A stretch of 64,000 nt of DNA from Methylococcales bacterium (lineage in GTDB: Bacteria > Pseudomonadota > Gammaproteobacteria > Methylococcales > Methylomonadaceae): the NCBI GenBank assembly GCA_023145835.1, contig JAGLDH010000001.1, forward strand, positions 23,867-87,866, in the 5' to 3' direction. Below the pieces are notes generated by a model. That model did not search any database and had not been told where the DNA came from. It saw only the letters and a program-made list of their open reading frames with translations. The position numbers and the translations under genes are program-made. Below are positions 36,043 to 44,956 of the stretch, piece after piece (positions within the stretch are counted from its first letter, which is position 1; each line of letters opens with the position of its first letter).

Positions 36043-36787
36043 ACCATTGATTCGATTTTTACTAGGAATCACTATTTTATTCATAATTTGCAGCCTAGGA
36101 TGGAAGGAAGTAAAAAAACAAGGTATGAATTGGCTTCCTATTAAATATGTAAGAGTTGAAGGTACATTTCAACATATAGCAAAAATTAAAATTAAACAAG
36201 TACTAAAAGGTCAGATGAATAATGGGTTATACAATGCAAACCTTCAAAATATCCAACAATCTGTTGTACAGTTACCCTGGGTAAAAAATGTAAAGATTAA
36301 AAGAGTATGGCCCGATACAATTAATATAAGAATTAATGAACAAGCACCGATTGCTAGGTGGAGTTCAACAGACTTAATTAATAAAGATGGTGATCTATTT
36401 AGACCCACTGATATTAATAGATTTGACCATTTACCAATGATAAGTGGTCACACTGGAAATAAAAAAAAACTGTTACAAATAATGGATGATTTAATAATTG
36501 TTTTAAAAGGTAAAAAAATGAAACTGACAGAGTTTCGTGTAAGCGATAGGAGAGCGTGGTATTTAACATTACAACGTGGAATAGAATTAAAACTAGGCAG
36601 AAACGAGCCTTTTAAAAAGCTTCAACTGTTTTTAAAAACATTACCATTATTAGGCGAAGAACAAATAAAAAAAATTACAGTCGTTGATTTGAGATATCCC
36701 AATGGATATGCTGTGACATGGAAACCAGCAGAGGAACAAATTAACTGGAAATTAATAGCAGATAAGAATAAAGACATAGCGTATTAA
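36035..36787 (+). CDS. ftsQ: Cell division protein FtsQ
   Basis: The 250-residue bitopic protein has a short cytoplasmic N-terminus, one membrane helix (about 7-24) and a periplasmic POTRA domain beginning at IKYVRVEGTFQHI (about 37-49). The FtsQ beta domain follows, with QLPWVKNVKIKRVWPDTINIRINEQAPIARW split over its strands. It scaffolds FtsB/FtsL and couples them to FtsA/FtsZ. The C-terminal DLRYPNGYAVTWK is characteristic. Two bases separate it from ftsA. Confidence 0.95.
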   Translation: MNKPLIRFLLGITILFIICSLGWKEVKKQGMNWLPIKYVRVEGTFQHIAKIKIKQVLKGQMNNGLYNANLQNIQQSVVQLPWVKNVKIKRVWPDTINIRINEQAPIARWSSTDLINKDGDLFRPTDINRFDHLPMISGHTGNKKKLLQIMDDLIIVLKGKKMKLTEFRVSDRRAWYLTLQRGIELKLGRNEPFKKLQLFLKTLPLLGEEQIKKITVVDLRYPNGYAVTWKPAEEQINWKLIADKNKDIAY

Positions 36788-36789
36788 GC

Positions 36790-38016
36790 ATGGCAAAAAA
36801 AACAGATCGAAATATCATTGTAGGACTGGATATTGGCACTTCAAAAGTTGCAGCAATAGTAGCTGAGCATACAGGTAACAATGAAATTGAAATTATAGGT
36901 ATTGGAGTTGCTCCATCAAAAGGCTTAAAAAAAGGTGTTGTCGTTAACCTTGAATCAACAGCTCACTCTATTCAAAGAGCCGTTGAAGAAGCTGAGTTGA
37001 TGGCTGGTTGCGAAATAAAGTCAGTTTTTGCAGGTATTGCAGGAAGCCATATTAAAAGCCTCAATTCCCACGGAATTGTCGCTATTAAAGAAAAAGAAGT
37101 TACTCAGTATGATATAGATAGAGTGATTGATTCGGCTAGAGCTGTTGCGATTCCAGCAGACCAGAAAATTCTTCATATTCTACCTCAAGAATTTGTTATT
37201 GATCAACAAGAAGGTATTAAAGAACCTATTGGGATGTCAGGTATTCGGTTAGAAGCAAAAGTACATATGGTAACAGGCAGTGTGAGTGCTGCTCAAAATA
37301 TTATTAAATGTATTAGACGCTGTGGTTTGGAAGTTGAAGACATTGTGCTTGAACAATTAGCATCATGTACATCCGTATTAACAGAGGATGAGAAAGAGCT
37401 TGGTGTTTGTTTAGTCGATATTGGGGGTGGAACAACTGATATCGCTATTTTTTCTGATGGTGCCATTAAACATACAGCAGTCATTCCAATAGCGGGTGAC
37501 CAAGTAACGAATGATATAGCTGTCGCGTTAAGAACACCGACAAAAAGTGCGGAAGAAATAAAGTGCAGATATGCATGCGCTTTAACTCAACTAACTGATG
37601 TAGAACAAGTATTAACAGTACCTAGTATAGGTGATAGAGAACCAAGAAAAATATCTTCTCAAAATTTGGCTGAAATTATAGAGCCAAGATATGAAGAACT
37701 CATGCTTTTAGTACAAGCAGAACTAAGACGCAGCGGATACGAAGACTTAATAGCTGCAGGAATGGTATTAACCGGAGGAAGTTCAAAAGTAAAAGGATTG
37801 CCTGATCTTGCTGAAGAAATTTTCCATATGCCTGTTCGCCTGGGATTTCCTCAACATGTATCAGGATTAACAGATGTTGTACAAAACCCAGTGTATTCGA
37901 CTGGGGTTGGATTGTTATTATTTGGAAAAGATCATCAAGGGCGAACATCAAGATTTAATACAGATGGACACAGTATATTTGCAACAATAAAAAATTGGTT
38001 TCAAGGTAATTTTTAA
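36790..38016 (+). CDS. ftsA: Cell division protein FtsA
   Basis: FtsA is an actin-like ATPase that tethers FtsZ to the membrane and recruits the divisome. The 408-residue protein has the phosphate-1 motif VGLDIGTSKVAAIVAEH (about 11-27), the 1C subdomain, phosphate-2 VCLVDIGGGTTDIAIF and the adenosine motif MVLTGGSSKVKGL. The C-terminal IFATIKNWFQGNF forms the membrane-targeting amphipathic helix. Length is normal. Confidence 0.97.
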   Translation: MAKKTDRNIIVGLDIGTSKVAAIVAEHTGNNEIEIIGIGVAPSKGLKKGVVVNLESTAHSIQRAVEEAELMAGCEIKSVFAGIAGSHIKSLNSHGIVAIKEKEVTQYDIDRVIDSARAVAIPADQKILHILPQEFVIDQQEGIKEPIGMSGIRLEAKVHMVTGSVSAAQNIIKCIRRCGLEVEDIVLEQLASCTSVLTEDEKELGVCLVDIGGGTTDIAIFSDGAIKHTAVIPIAGDQVTNDIAVALRTPTKSAEEIKCRYACALTQLTDVEQVLTVPSIGDREPRKISSQNLAEIIEPRYEELMLLVQAELRRSGYEDLIAAGMVLTGGSSKVKGLPDLAEEIFHMPVRLGFPQHVSGLTDVVQNPVYSTGVGLLLFGKDHQGRTSRFNTDGHSIFATIKNWFQGNF

Positions 38017-38056
38017 ATTTAATTAATTAATTTAGATAGTGAACGAGGAAAATAAA

Positions 38057-39211
38057 ATGACATATGAATTATTAGAAATGAGTAGCGAAGATGCCATTAT
38101 AAAAGTTATTGGTATTGGCGGTGGCGGTGGTAATGCGGTTAATCATATGATGGAAAACATTATTGATGGCGTACAATTTTTGTGTGCAAATACTGATGCC
38201 CAAGCATTACGCAGATTAGAAGTTGATACAAAAATTCAATTAGGTGTAGAACTAACAAAAGGTCTTGGTGCAGGAACTAGACCAGAAATAGGTAAACAAG
38301 CCGCGGAAGAAAATAGATCACATATCAAAGAAGTATTAGAAGGTGCTGACATGGTTTTCTTAACTGCTGGCATGGGAGGTGGTACAGGAACAGGTGCAAT
38401 ATCAGTGATTGCATCAATTGCTAAAGAGCTTGGTATTCTTACTGTAGCAGTTGTGACAAAACCATTTGATTTTGAAGGAAAAAAGAAAAAAGCTGTTGCT
38501 GACGCAGGGATTAGAGAGCTGGAAAAACATGTTGATTCATTAATCACTATTCCAAATCAAAAATTACTCCCTGTCTTAGGTAATAACTTATCTCTTCTTA
38601 ATGCATTTAAAGTAGCCAATGACGTGTTATTAGATGCTGTTCAAGGTATAACAGAATTAATCACACACCCAGGTTTAATTAATGTTGACTTTGCAGATGT
38701 TAAAACCGTTATGTCCAACATGGGGCCAGCGATTATGGGTTCTGGCACAGCAACGGGTGATAATAGAGCGAGAGAAGCAGCAGAAAAAGCCATTGCTTGC
38801 CCATTATTAGAAGATGTTAACTTACAAGGTGCAAATGGTATTTTAGTTAATATCACGGCATCTGACATTAACTTAACTGAATTTGATGAAATTGGTAGCA
38901 TTATGCATGCTTTTGCATCAGATGAAGCTGACATGAAAATTGGTACTGCAATTAATCCAGAAATGGGCGATGAAATTAAAGTCACTGTTGTTGCCACAGG
39001 CATGGGAGATACCGCTCATCTAACTTCACCTATAAAATTGGTACAAAAAGCAGCAACAGGTGATGTCAATTATGATGTTTTAGATAAACCCACTGTTATT
39101 CGTCATAATAAACAAGAAACAAGAGAAACACGTTTTGGAGCACAACCTAAGAATGATACAGAACTAGATTATCTTGATGTTCCTGCATTTTTAAGACGCC
39201 AAGCAGATTAA
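38057..39211 (+). CDS. ftsZ: Cell division GTPase FtsZ
   Basis: FtsZ is the tubulin-like GTPase that forms the division ring. From the ATG at 38057, which has AGGA 7 bases upstream, it has 384 residues; the in-frame GTG at 38039 is less likely. Signatures are VIGIGGGGGNAVNHM (N-terminal), the tubulin loop AGMGGGTGTGAISV, NVDFADVKTVM, and the conserved C-terminal peptide LDYLDVPAFLRRQAD that binds FtsA and ZipA. The linker before it is short (about 45 residues). A hairpin lies downstream. Confidence 0.98.
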   Translation: MTYELLEMSSEDAIIKVIGIGGGGGNAVNHMMENIIDGVQFLCANTDAQALRRLEVDTKIQLGVELTKGLGAGTRPEIGKQAAEENRSHIKEVLEGADMVFLTAGMGGGTGTGAISVIASIAKELGILTVAVVTKPFDFEGKKKKAVADAGIRELEKHVDSLITIPNQKLLPVLGNNLSLLNAFKVANDVLLDAVQGITELITHPGLINVDFADVKTVMSNMGPAIMGSGTATGDNRAREAAEKAIACPLLEDVNLQGANGILVNITASDINLTEFDEIGSIMHAFASDEADMKIGTAINPEMGDEIKVTVVATGMGDTAHLTSPIKLVQKAATGDVNYDVLDKPTVIRHNKQETRETRFGAQPKNDTELDYLDVPAFLRRQAD

Positions 39212-39218
39212 GGCTATG

Positions 39219-39270
39219 TTACTCAGTAACTGTATGAAATAAATTTCTATTCGTACATGTTACTGAGTAA
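39219..39270. repeat. Hairpin between ftsZ and lpxC with nested palindrome
   Basis: TTACTCAGTAACTGTA (39219-39234) and TACATGTTACTGAGTAA (39254-39270) can pair into a long stem with one bulge around a 19-base loop. The left arm is itself the palindrome GTTACTCAGTAAC. No T-run follows. It could be a partial terminator, an RNA-processing or stability element at the ftsZ 3' end, or a paired protein-binding site. Confidence 0.55.
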
Positions 39271-39348
39271 AACCATATTTCCAATCATCAAGTGTATCTA
39301 TGATAAAATACTGGGTTAGTTCCCCCTTATTAATGTTGACAATACTTT

Positions 39349-40275
39349 ATGATTAAGCAAAGAACCCTAAAAAATACGATTAGAGCAACAGGTATAGGGT
39401 TGCACAGTGGCGATAAAGTTTATCTAACTTTACACCCAGCTGAAATTAATTCTGGAATATCTTTCCGACGCGTTGATATTGATGAACCAGTAACAATCAA
39501 AGCTACGCCCGAAAATGTTGGAGAAACAATGCTTTCTACAACATTGGCTAAAGGTAAAATAAAAGTTGCAACCATTGAACATTTATTATCTGCATTAGCC
39601 GGCCTAGGAATAGACAATGCATTAATTGATGTAAGTGCTGCTGAAGTTCCCATCATGGATGGTAGTGCAGGACCATTCATATTTTTACTCCAATCTGCAG
39701 GTGTAGTTGAACAAGATGCACCAAAACACTATATTCGCATAAAAAGAGCAATACGAGTTGAAGAAGCTGATAAATGGGCCGCCTTTGAACCTTTCGATGG
39801 ATTTAAAGTTACTTTTACTATCGATTTTGACCATCCTGCATTCCCTGATCATTTAAAAACATCAGTCATGGACTTTTCATCGACCACTTTTGTTAAAGAA
39901 GTCAGTAGAGCAAGAACCTTTGGCTTCATGAAAGATATTGAATTTTTAAGAGAAAACAATTTAGCACTAGGTGGTAGTCTCGATAATGCTATTGTTGTTG
40001 ATGATGATAAAGTCCTAAACGAAGATGGTTTACGTTATGCAGATGAATTTGTAAAACATAAAATATTAGATGCAATAGGCGATTTATACTTACTAGGACA
40101 TAGTCTAATTGGTGAGTTTAAAGGTTTTAAATCAGGACATTCACTTAATAACAAATTATTACTCGTATTATTAGAAAATAAAGATGCATGGGAAAAAGTT
40201 TCATTTGAAAATGATAACGATGCCCCTATTGCCTTTATGCCATCATCCTTAATCCCCGTTTCTGAAGAAGAGTAA
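39349..40275 (+). CDS. lpxC: UDP-3-O-acyl-N-acetylglucosamine deacetylase LpxC
   Basis: LpxC catalyses the committed step of lipid A synthesis, a zinc-dependent deacetylation in the cytoplasm. The 308-residue protein has the first zinc ligand in [17 protein letters not shown], the catalytic glutamate region in that segment, SRARTFGF in the second domain, and the remaining ligands in [17 protein letters not shown] (His and Asp). A conserved histidine lies in [11 protein letters not shown]. Location after ftsZ is conserved in gammaproteobacteria. It is set off from ftsZ by 137 bases that contain the hairpin and could carry its own promoter. Confidence 0.97.
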   Translation: MIKQRTLKNTIRATGIGLHSGDKVYLTLHPAEINSGISFRRVDIDEPVTIKATPENVGETMLSTTLAKGKIKVATIEHLLSALAGLGIDNALIDVSAAEVPIMDGSAGPFIFLLQSAGVVEQDAPKHYIRIKRAIRVEEADKWAAFEPFDGFKVTFTIDFDHPAFPDHLKTSVMDFSSTTFVKEVSRARTFGFMKDIEFLRENNLALGGSLDNAIVVDDDKVLNEDGLRYADEFVKHKILDAIGDLYLLGHSLIGEFKGFKSGHSLNNKLLLVLLENKDAWEKVSFENDNDAPIAFMPSSLIPVSEEE

Positions 40276-40331
40276 TTCATTAAAGTTATTTCTATCAACA
40301 GATATTCCAATCAAGAAAACCTCTAATAACA

Positions 40332-40790
40332 CTAAAGTATTTTTTTAGTTTTATTTTGCAATGTTTTACCCAGTTTGAATAAGGCATTTTTTAGCACTAA
40401 GTCTCTTTGATTTTCTGCCTGACTTAAAATGCCATCAATATTTTCAACAGAAGGTAGTCTGGATACCTTTTTCTCTTCTATCTCTCTCACTTTAGGAATA
40501 ATCTTAATTTGTAGCGTTTCAAAAGTGCCTTGGTTAGAGTTCTGAGCCGCTTGAAGAATAGTCTGATGATAAAAACGAAGCTGAGAAGACCAAATAGCAG
40601 AGTCAGTATAAAGAGATATTTTCTTTCCGGATATAACACAATATAGAGCGTGAGAAGAAAGCTCATTAGGTAGCTTTAATTTGATTTTTTGTAGCAATTT
40701 AGACTGAATATCTATTTGATATTTATAACTAGTGATTATCTTCCTTTCATATTTTAATACCGACTTAAAAAAATTTCTTGTCTTTGCCAT
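40332..40790 (-). CDS. DciA-like (DUF721) protein
   Basis: The 152-residue cytoplasmic protein has the DUF721 core: helices around LQKIKLKLPNELSSHALYCVI, then GKKISLYTDSAIWSSQLRFYHQTIL (about 55-79), which matches the DciA pattern LxVxxxSxxWxxQLRxxxxxLL. DciA loads the replicative helicase DnaB in bacteria lacking DnaC. The gene's location beside lpxC, on the opposite strand, is usual for gammaproteobacteria. The C-terminal extension is basic and unrecognised. Confidence 0.8.
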   Translation of the reverse strand: MAKTRNFFKSVLKYERKIITSYKYQIDIQSKLLQKIKLKLPNELSSHALYCVISGKKISLYTDSAIWSSQLRFYHQTILQAAQNSNQGTFETLQIKIIPKVREIEEKKVSRLPSVENIDGILSQAENQRDLVLKNALFKLGKTLQNKTKKIL

Positions 40791-40917
40791 AAAATTTCAT
40801 ACTCTCATAACCAAATATAAACAAAAATCTAACAATATCTGAAAATACGTATATTATTAAGTTAAGGCATTGAAAATAACACGTAAAAGCTAAAACATCA
40901 CTTACAACACAGTAAAA

Positions 40918-42987
40918 ATGAGTAAAGAACTGCAGCAAATCAAAAAACTAAGAACTAGCGTACGCAACGCCTTAGTAAATAAGGCAAATTTTTTACAGCT
41001 CATTCCCGTTACAGCTATTAAGTTATTAAAACTAACAGCGGATGAAGATAGTGATATTCAAGATTTATCAAAAGTCATTGAAACTGAACCGGCATTAGCC
41101 ACCCAAATTTTAAAAACGGTCAACTCCTCACAGTTCAACTTCTCTCGTCCAATTAACTCTGTACAACGAGCTGTTAGTATACTCGGATTTTCAAACCTCC
41201 GTCATACAGCAATAAAATTGTTGTTCTATAATAAATTAATTGCCAGACCTACAGGCCAAAGCTTTAATTTACTTTATTTTTGGCAGCACTCATTATTTGT
41301 TGCTACATTAAGCCGCGAAATTGCAATAAAACTAAACCACCCCGATCCAGACATCCTATATACTGCAGGTCTACTGCACGATATAGGTAAGTTAGTATTA
41401 GAATCACATGGCAAACTAAGCTATAGCGAATTTATTTCTACTAATGCCAATATAACCAACTCAACATTAAATAATGAGTTGATTTTTTTTGGTATTAGCC
41501 ATGAACAAATTGGTTACATTACCTGTTTAGATTTACAACTTCCTGAAATTATTACCTCCGTCGTTGCCAATCACAATGACGATTCTGACAATCCTATAGA
41601 ATTTAAACAAGAAAATGCTATCGTCTCATTTGCAAATTATCTTGCTGGAATACAGGGTCTAGGTTCTTTTTCACAAGAACTGCCATCCGTATTACCAAAA
41701 ACTGTTACTGATATTATCGACATAAAAAACATTGAAATAGAATCTTTATTTCATCATGTAGATAAAGAAATGCAAGAAACCAGTCAATTTTATAGCATTC
41801 AATTTCCGACCTTAGATCAATTACGAGCCAGACTTATTGAAACGTCCATACAATACAATTATTCGAAAACCCAGCACTTACCAATAGATACAAAAGATAA
41901 CACTAAGCCTATAAGCCTACTTTCCAGCTTAACTATTCCACATCAAAGTTTAAACCCGGAAATATTTATTCCAAAAACATTACGTGCAATTCATGATAAT
42001 TTTAATGTTGATCGTGTTTTTATGCTTAGTATGTCTTCAAAAAACCGTAGTTTACGTTCTCAACATTGCTGGCCTCAAAATGACCCCACAAGCCATCTTG
42101 ATCAATCCTTAGACATTAACGTCGACACCTTAACTGGAGATTTATTGACGTGTTTAAGAACGAGGCATGCCGCGATTATTTCCACTAGAGAGTTTAAAAA
42201 CCGAAGTCTTCTTAATCAAATTGGAGTCACAGAATTTATTGCCATCCCCATTCTAAGAAACAAACGTCTTTGCGCTATTCTATATGCTGATAATAAATTT
42301 TCAAAAACACCTCTTACCACGGAGTCATTACCACAAATAGCACCGATAGCAAAAGAATTAGGTTCCGCATTATATAATGCCCGATGTTTTGAACTTGAAA
42401 AAAATAGAGCCGAAATTGACTCTTTAACAGGTCTATCAAACAAACGCATGATTACCGACTTTCTCAAAAATTTATTTTCTAATGAAGAAGCTGATTTAAA
42501 GAGAGTCAGTGTTGGTTTTTTAGATATCGATCACTTCAAAAAGCTAAACGATGATTGCGGACACCAACTAGGTGATGAAGCATTAATTATCGTTGCGGAT
42601 ATACTTCGTAGACTCACTAGAGATGGTGACTTTGTTGGTCGTTATGGAGGAGAAGAATTTATATTTATACTCCCTGATTGTACGCAAACAGAAGCACAAC
42701 AATACGCAGAAAGAATTCGTGCAGAAATAGAAGCAAAAGGCATTAAATATAAAAATAAATTCAAAACTAACAAATTAACGGCCAGTATTGGTATTGCAAT
42801 GTATCAATCAAGCTATAAAAATTACTCTGAATTGATTGCTATTGCTGATAAAGCAATGTATCAAGCGAAAAATGGAGGCCGAAATAATGTATCGTCAATA
42901 CCTATTAATAATAAAAATAACTATAAAGTCGTTTCAATAAATAGTGCTCATCATAAACGAGACAATTTAGAGTTCGCGCTATCCTAA
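40918..42987 (+). CDS. HDOD-GAF-GGDEF signalling protein (probable diguanylate cyclase)
   Basis: The 689-residue cytoplasmic protein has three domains. An HDOD domain at about 15-285 includes FWQHSLFVA and GLLHDIGKLV with His154-Asp155 retained. A GAF-like domain lies at about 335-490 (MLSMSSKNRSLRSQHCWP ... FIAIPILRNKRLCAILYADN). A GGDEF domain lies at about 505-665. The GGDEF domain looks active: GFLDIDHFKKLND binds metal and GRYGGEEF is the A-site, and an RxxD inhibitory site (RDGD) stands at the canonical distance. It should make c-di-GMP with product feedback. It has its own leader of about 125 bases and no operon partner. It could supply c-di-GMP to the polysaccharide operon at 12.2-21.1 kb. 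Confidence 0.9.
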   Translation: MSKELQQIKKLRTSVRNALVNKANFLQLIPVTAIKLLKLTADEDSDIQDLSKVIETEPALATQILKTVNSSQFNFSRPINSVQRAVSILGFSNLRHTAIKLLFYNKLIARPTGQSFNLLYFWQHSLFVATLSREIAIKLNHPDPDILYTAGLLHDIGKLVLESHGKLSYSEFISTNANITNSTLNNELIFFGISHEQIGYITCLDLQLPEIITSVVANHNDDSDNPIEFKQENAIVSFANYLAGIQGLGSFSQELPSVLPKTVTDIIDIKNIEIESLFHHVDKEMQETSQFYSIQFPTLDQLRARLIETSIQYNYSKTQHLPIDTKDNTKPISLLSSLTIPHQSLNPEIFIPKTLRAIHDNFNVDRVFMLSMSSKNRSLRSQHCWPQNDPTSHLDQSLDINVDTLTGDLLTCLRTRHAAIISTREFKNRSLLNQIGVTEFIAIPILRNKRLCAILYADNKFSKTPLTTESLPQIAPIAKELGSALYNARCFELEKNRAEIDSLTGLSNKRMITDFLKNLFSNEEADLKRVSVGFLDIDHFKKLNDDCGHQLGDEALIIVADILRRLTRDGDFVGRYGGEEFIFILPDCTQTEAQQYAERIRAEIEAKGIKYKNKFKTNKLTASIGIAMYQSSYKNYSELIAIADKAMYQAKNGGRNNVSSIPINNKNNYKVVSINSAHHKRDNLEFALS

Positions 42988-42991
42988 ATAT

Positions 42992-43585
42992 TCATTCATC
43001 ATGAGTCAAAGCCAATTGTTTTTTTCTAGATATACGCTCATGCCTTGCACGCATAATATATCCGCCCAAACCACTTCCTGATGCAACCAAAAACATAACG
43101 CCTATTGTTACTAATTGGCTAAAGATCATGACTCCCGCCGCAAGTACTGTGGCAGAAAAAGCCAGCCCTACTTTTAAATTAGCTCTAGAATGAATCTTTC
43201 TAGTTTCTTTTTCTATTTTACGATAACTTTCTTCAACGATAGTTGCCTTATCCTTCTCCGCATCTAGAAGTATTTTCTCTCGTTCACGCGCATGCAAATT
43301 TTGTTGTTTGGATTGTTCTTTTATAACCTCAACTTTTTCTCGCTCAGCTTCCTTTAAAATTTTCTCTCTATCTTGCACGTGTTTTTCTACGATGTGAGCC
43401 TGTCCATCAATAGAAATATTTTGCGCAATCGACGAAAACCAAAAAGCAACCAATACTGCTGTGATTAAAGCAATCACAATGATAACAAATATCAATTGAA
43501 AATCATGTGACCAATTAATCGCCATTAGCATAAGTCCGCCTATCATAAGTTGGACAAGAATAATCCCAGGCAAAAATTTAGACAT
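42992..43585 (-). CDS. Membrane protein with cytoplasmic coiled coil, unknown function
   Basis: The 197-residue protein has two N-terminal membrane helices (about 7-25 and 29-50), a highly charged coiled-coil stretch (about 60-135) with repeats such as EREKILKEAEREK and EREKILLDAEKDK, then two more helices (about 140-180) and a basic tail. The paired heptad segments suggest oligomerisation. No family is recognised. It ends 4 bases from the convergent diguanylate cyclase gene. About 50 bases separate it from the DUF2782 gene upstream on the same strand. Confidence 0.65.
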   Translation of the reverse strand: MSKFLPGIILVQLMIGGLMLMAINWSHDFQLIFVIIVIALITAVLVAFWFSSIAQNISIDGQAHIVEKHVQDREKILKEAEREKVEVIKEQSKQQNLHAREREKILLDAEKDKATIVEESYRKIEKETRKIHSRANLKVGLAFSATVLAAGVMIFSQLVTIGVMFLVASGSGLGGYIMRARHERISRKKQLALTHDE

Positions 43586-43638
43586 ATTATTTTTTATTTA
43601 TCTCACTATGATAAAAATAATGACTTGCCTCTACTTTG

Positions 43639-43977
43639 TTAGTTCCACTCAAAGAGTTTCCATTGATTAACAACTGTCCCAGAATCCAAATCATTTTTTT
43701 TCACATCAAAATTACCATCACCATTTGTATCAATTAAATAATAAGAAGGCCCTACCTTAGGTTTAATTTTTACCATATAAAGCTCTCCATTCTTACGGAA
43801 CTCCTGAATAATTTTTTTACCTTTACGAATAATGGTAATATCAGGTTCCAGAGCTTCTCCACTTTGTACTGGCGTGGGCAGTTCAGGCGGTTCAGGGACA
43901 ATAGCAGGCTCTTGGTTTTGCTCCGCAATTGAGATACTTGAGACGAGTACCAAACTAAAAACAAAAAGACGGTACAT
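43639..43977 (-). CDS. DUF2782 family exported protein
   Basis: The 112-residue protein has a signal peptide (about 1-18, ending SIAE) and a proline-rich spacer (IVPEPPELPTPVQSGE). A small domain follows: PDITIIRKGKKIIQEFRKNG, then YMVKIKPKVGPSYYLIDTNGDG. This matches DUF2782, a gammaproteobacterial periplasmic family usually located near polA. The NGDGNFD segment looks like a calcium-binding loop. Function is unknown. Confidence 0.8.
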   Translation of the reverse strand: MYRLFVFSLVLVSSISIAEQNQEPAIVPEPPELPTPVQSGEALEPDITIIRKGKKIIQEFRKNGELYMVKIKPKVGPSYYLIDTNGDGNFDVKKNDLDSGTVVNQWKLFEWN

Positions 43978-44151
43978 AATAATATTCCTAATAAGTCTAT
44001 TAATATCTGCATCATATTACAGTTTTATAATCTATGCTAAACAAAAGCATATAACTATCTCTACAAAAATTTTAAGGAAAGCAAATCAATGAACTAAAAA
44101 ATAACTTATACTAGGAGCCTGCCAACAAAAATAATTAATTAAAATAGAAAA

Positions 44152-44673
44152 ATGTTTCAACTAGAATACGAACTCCGAGAAGAAGATTTAATTCACTTTA
44201 ATGAATCACGACTTAAAGATAATCTTGAGCTACAAAAAAATATCATTAAAAACCGACTATTTGTTCCTGGTGTTATGCTCCTTATAGGCCTATTTTACTA
44301 TTTCTATTATGCAGACATGATGACAACAGCTTATATTGCCCTATTGGCTCTCGGTTGGGGTATTGTCTCACCCTACGTGATAAAAATGGACATGCGTAGA
44401 CAGATCCTTGAAAGTTACACAGACAAAGAAAGAGCTGATATTCTTGGTGTCCATACCTTAAGTATTGAACAAGATCACTTAGCCGAAAAATCTCCAGGAG
44501 GGAAACATAAAACACCTTGGAAAGAAATGCTACGGGTTGATCACTTAGAAAAATATGTTCATATTTTTATAAGTATAGATTCTGCCATTATCATTCCTAT
44601 TGAAACAATCAAAAGTGGTGACTTGAAAAAGTTTTCTAAACAAGCAGAAGAAATGATTGATCGACTTGAATAA
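44152..44673 (+). CDS. YcxB-like membrane protein
   Basis: The 173-residue protein has an N-terminal cytoplasmic stretch, two adjacent membrane helices (about 36-52 and 57-76) and a C-terminal domain. The domain begins LSIEQDHLAEKSPGGKHKTPWKEM and continues HIFISIDSAIIIPI. The YxLxxxxLxxxxxxxxxxxxWxxIxxV-like layout matches the YcxB-like family of small membrane proteins of unknown role. The gene is monocistronic by appearance. Confidence 0.65.
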   Translation: MFQLEYELREEDLIHFNESRLKDNLELQKNIIKNRLFVPGVMLLIGLFYYFYYADMMTTAYIALLALGWGIVSPYVIKMDMRRQILESYTDKERADILGVHTLSIEQDHLAEKSPGGKHKTPWKEMLRVDHLEKYVHIFISIDSAIIIPIETIKSGDLKKFSKQAEEMIDRLE

Positions 44674-44704
44674 AACTTGACTTAAGCACAGATAGAACAA
44701 CTAA

Positions 44705-44893
44705 TCACAACACGCCATCCCTTTTCTGAATATAATACCGACAAGCATCCACACACACCCCCTTATTCGCATAGGGGCCACTAATTTTATCGACTGTAAA
44801 AAACCACCATTTTCTTTGTTGATTAACATAGTATCTATCCTGTGGCTTAAACAAAGGATGGCGAGGTTTTCCTAGTTTTCTTTTCATCAACAC
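44705..44893 (-). CDS. Small basic protein, hypothetical
   Basis: This 62-residue frame encodes MKRKLGKPRHPLFKPQDRYY-type sequence followed by WWFFTVDKISGPYANKGVCVD. The arrangement (aromatic strand, then GPYANK and a helix with two cysteines) looks like a folded small domain rather than chance. Similar short proteins with a GPF/GPY turn occur in gammaproteobacteria, but I cannot name a family. The listed start is GTG; an ATG two codons later (44887) may be the true start. No clear ribosome site is visible. Confidence 0.5.
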   Translation of the reverse strand: MLMKRKLGKPRHPLFKPQDRYYVNQQRKWWFFTVDKISGPYANKGVCVDACRYYIQKRDGVL

Positions 44894-44956
44894 ACTGTAT
44901 ACTTAAAACGATTGCCTAACGGCTTATATTATCCTTAAAGTATAACTTATCTTTAA

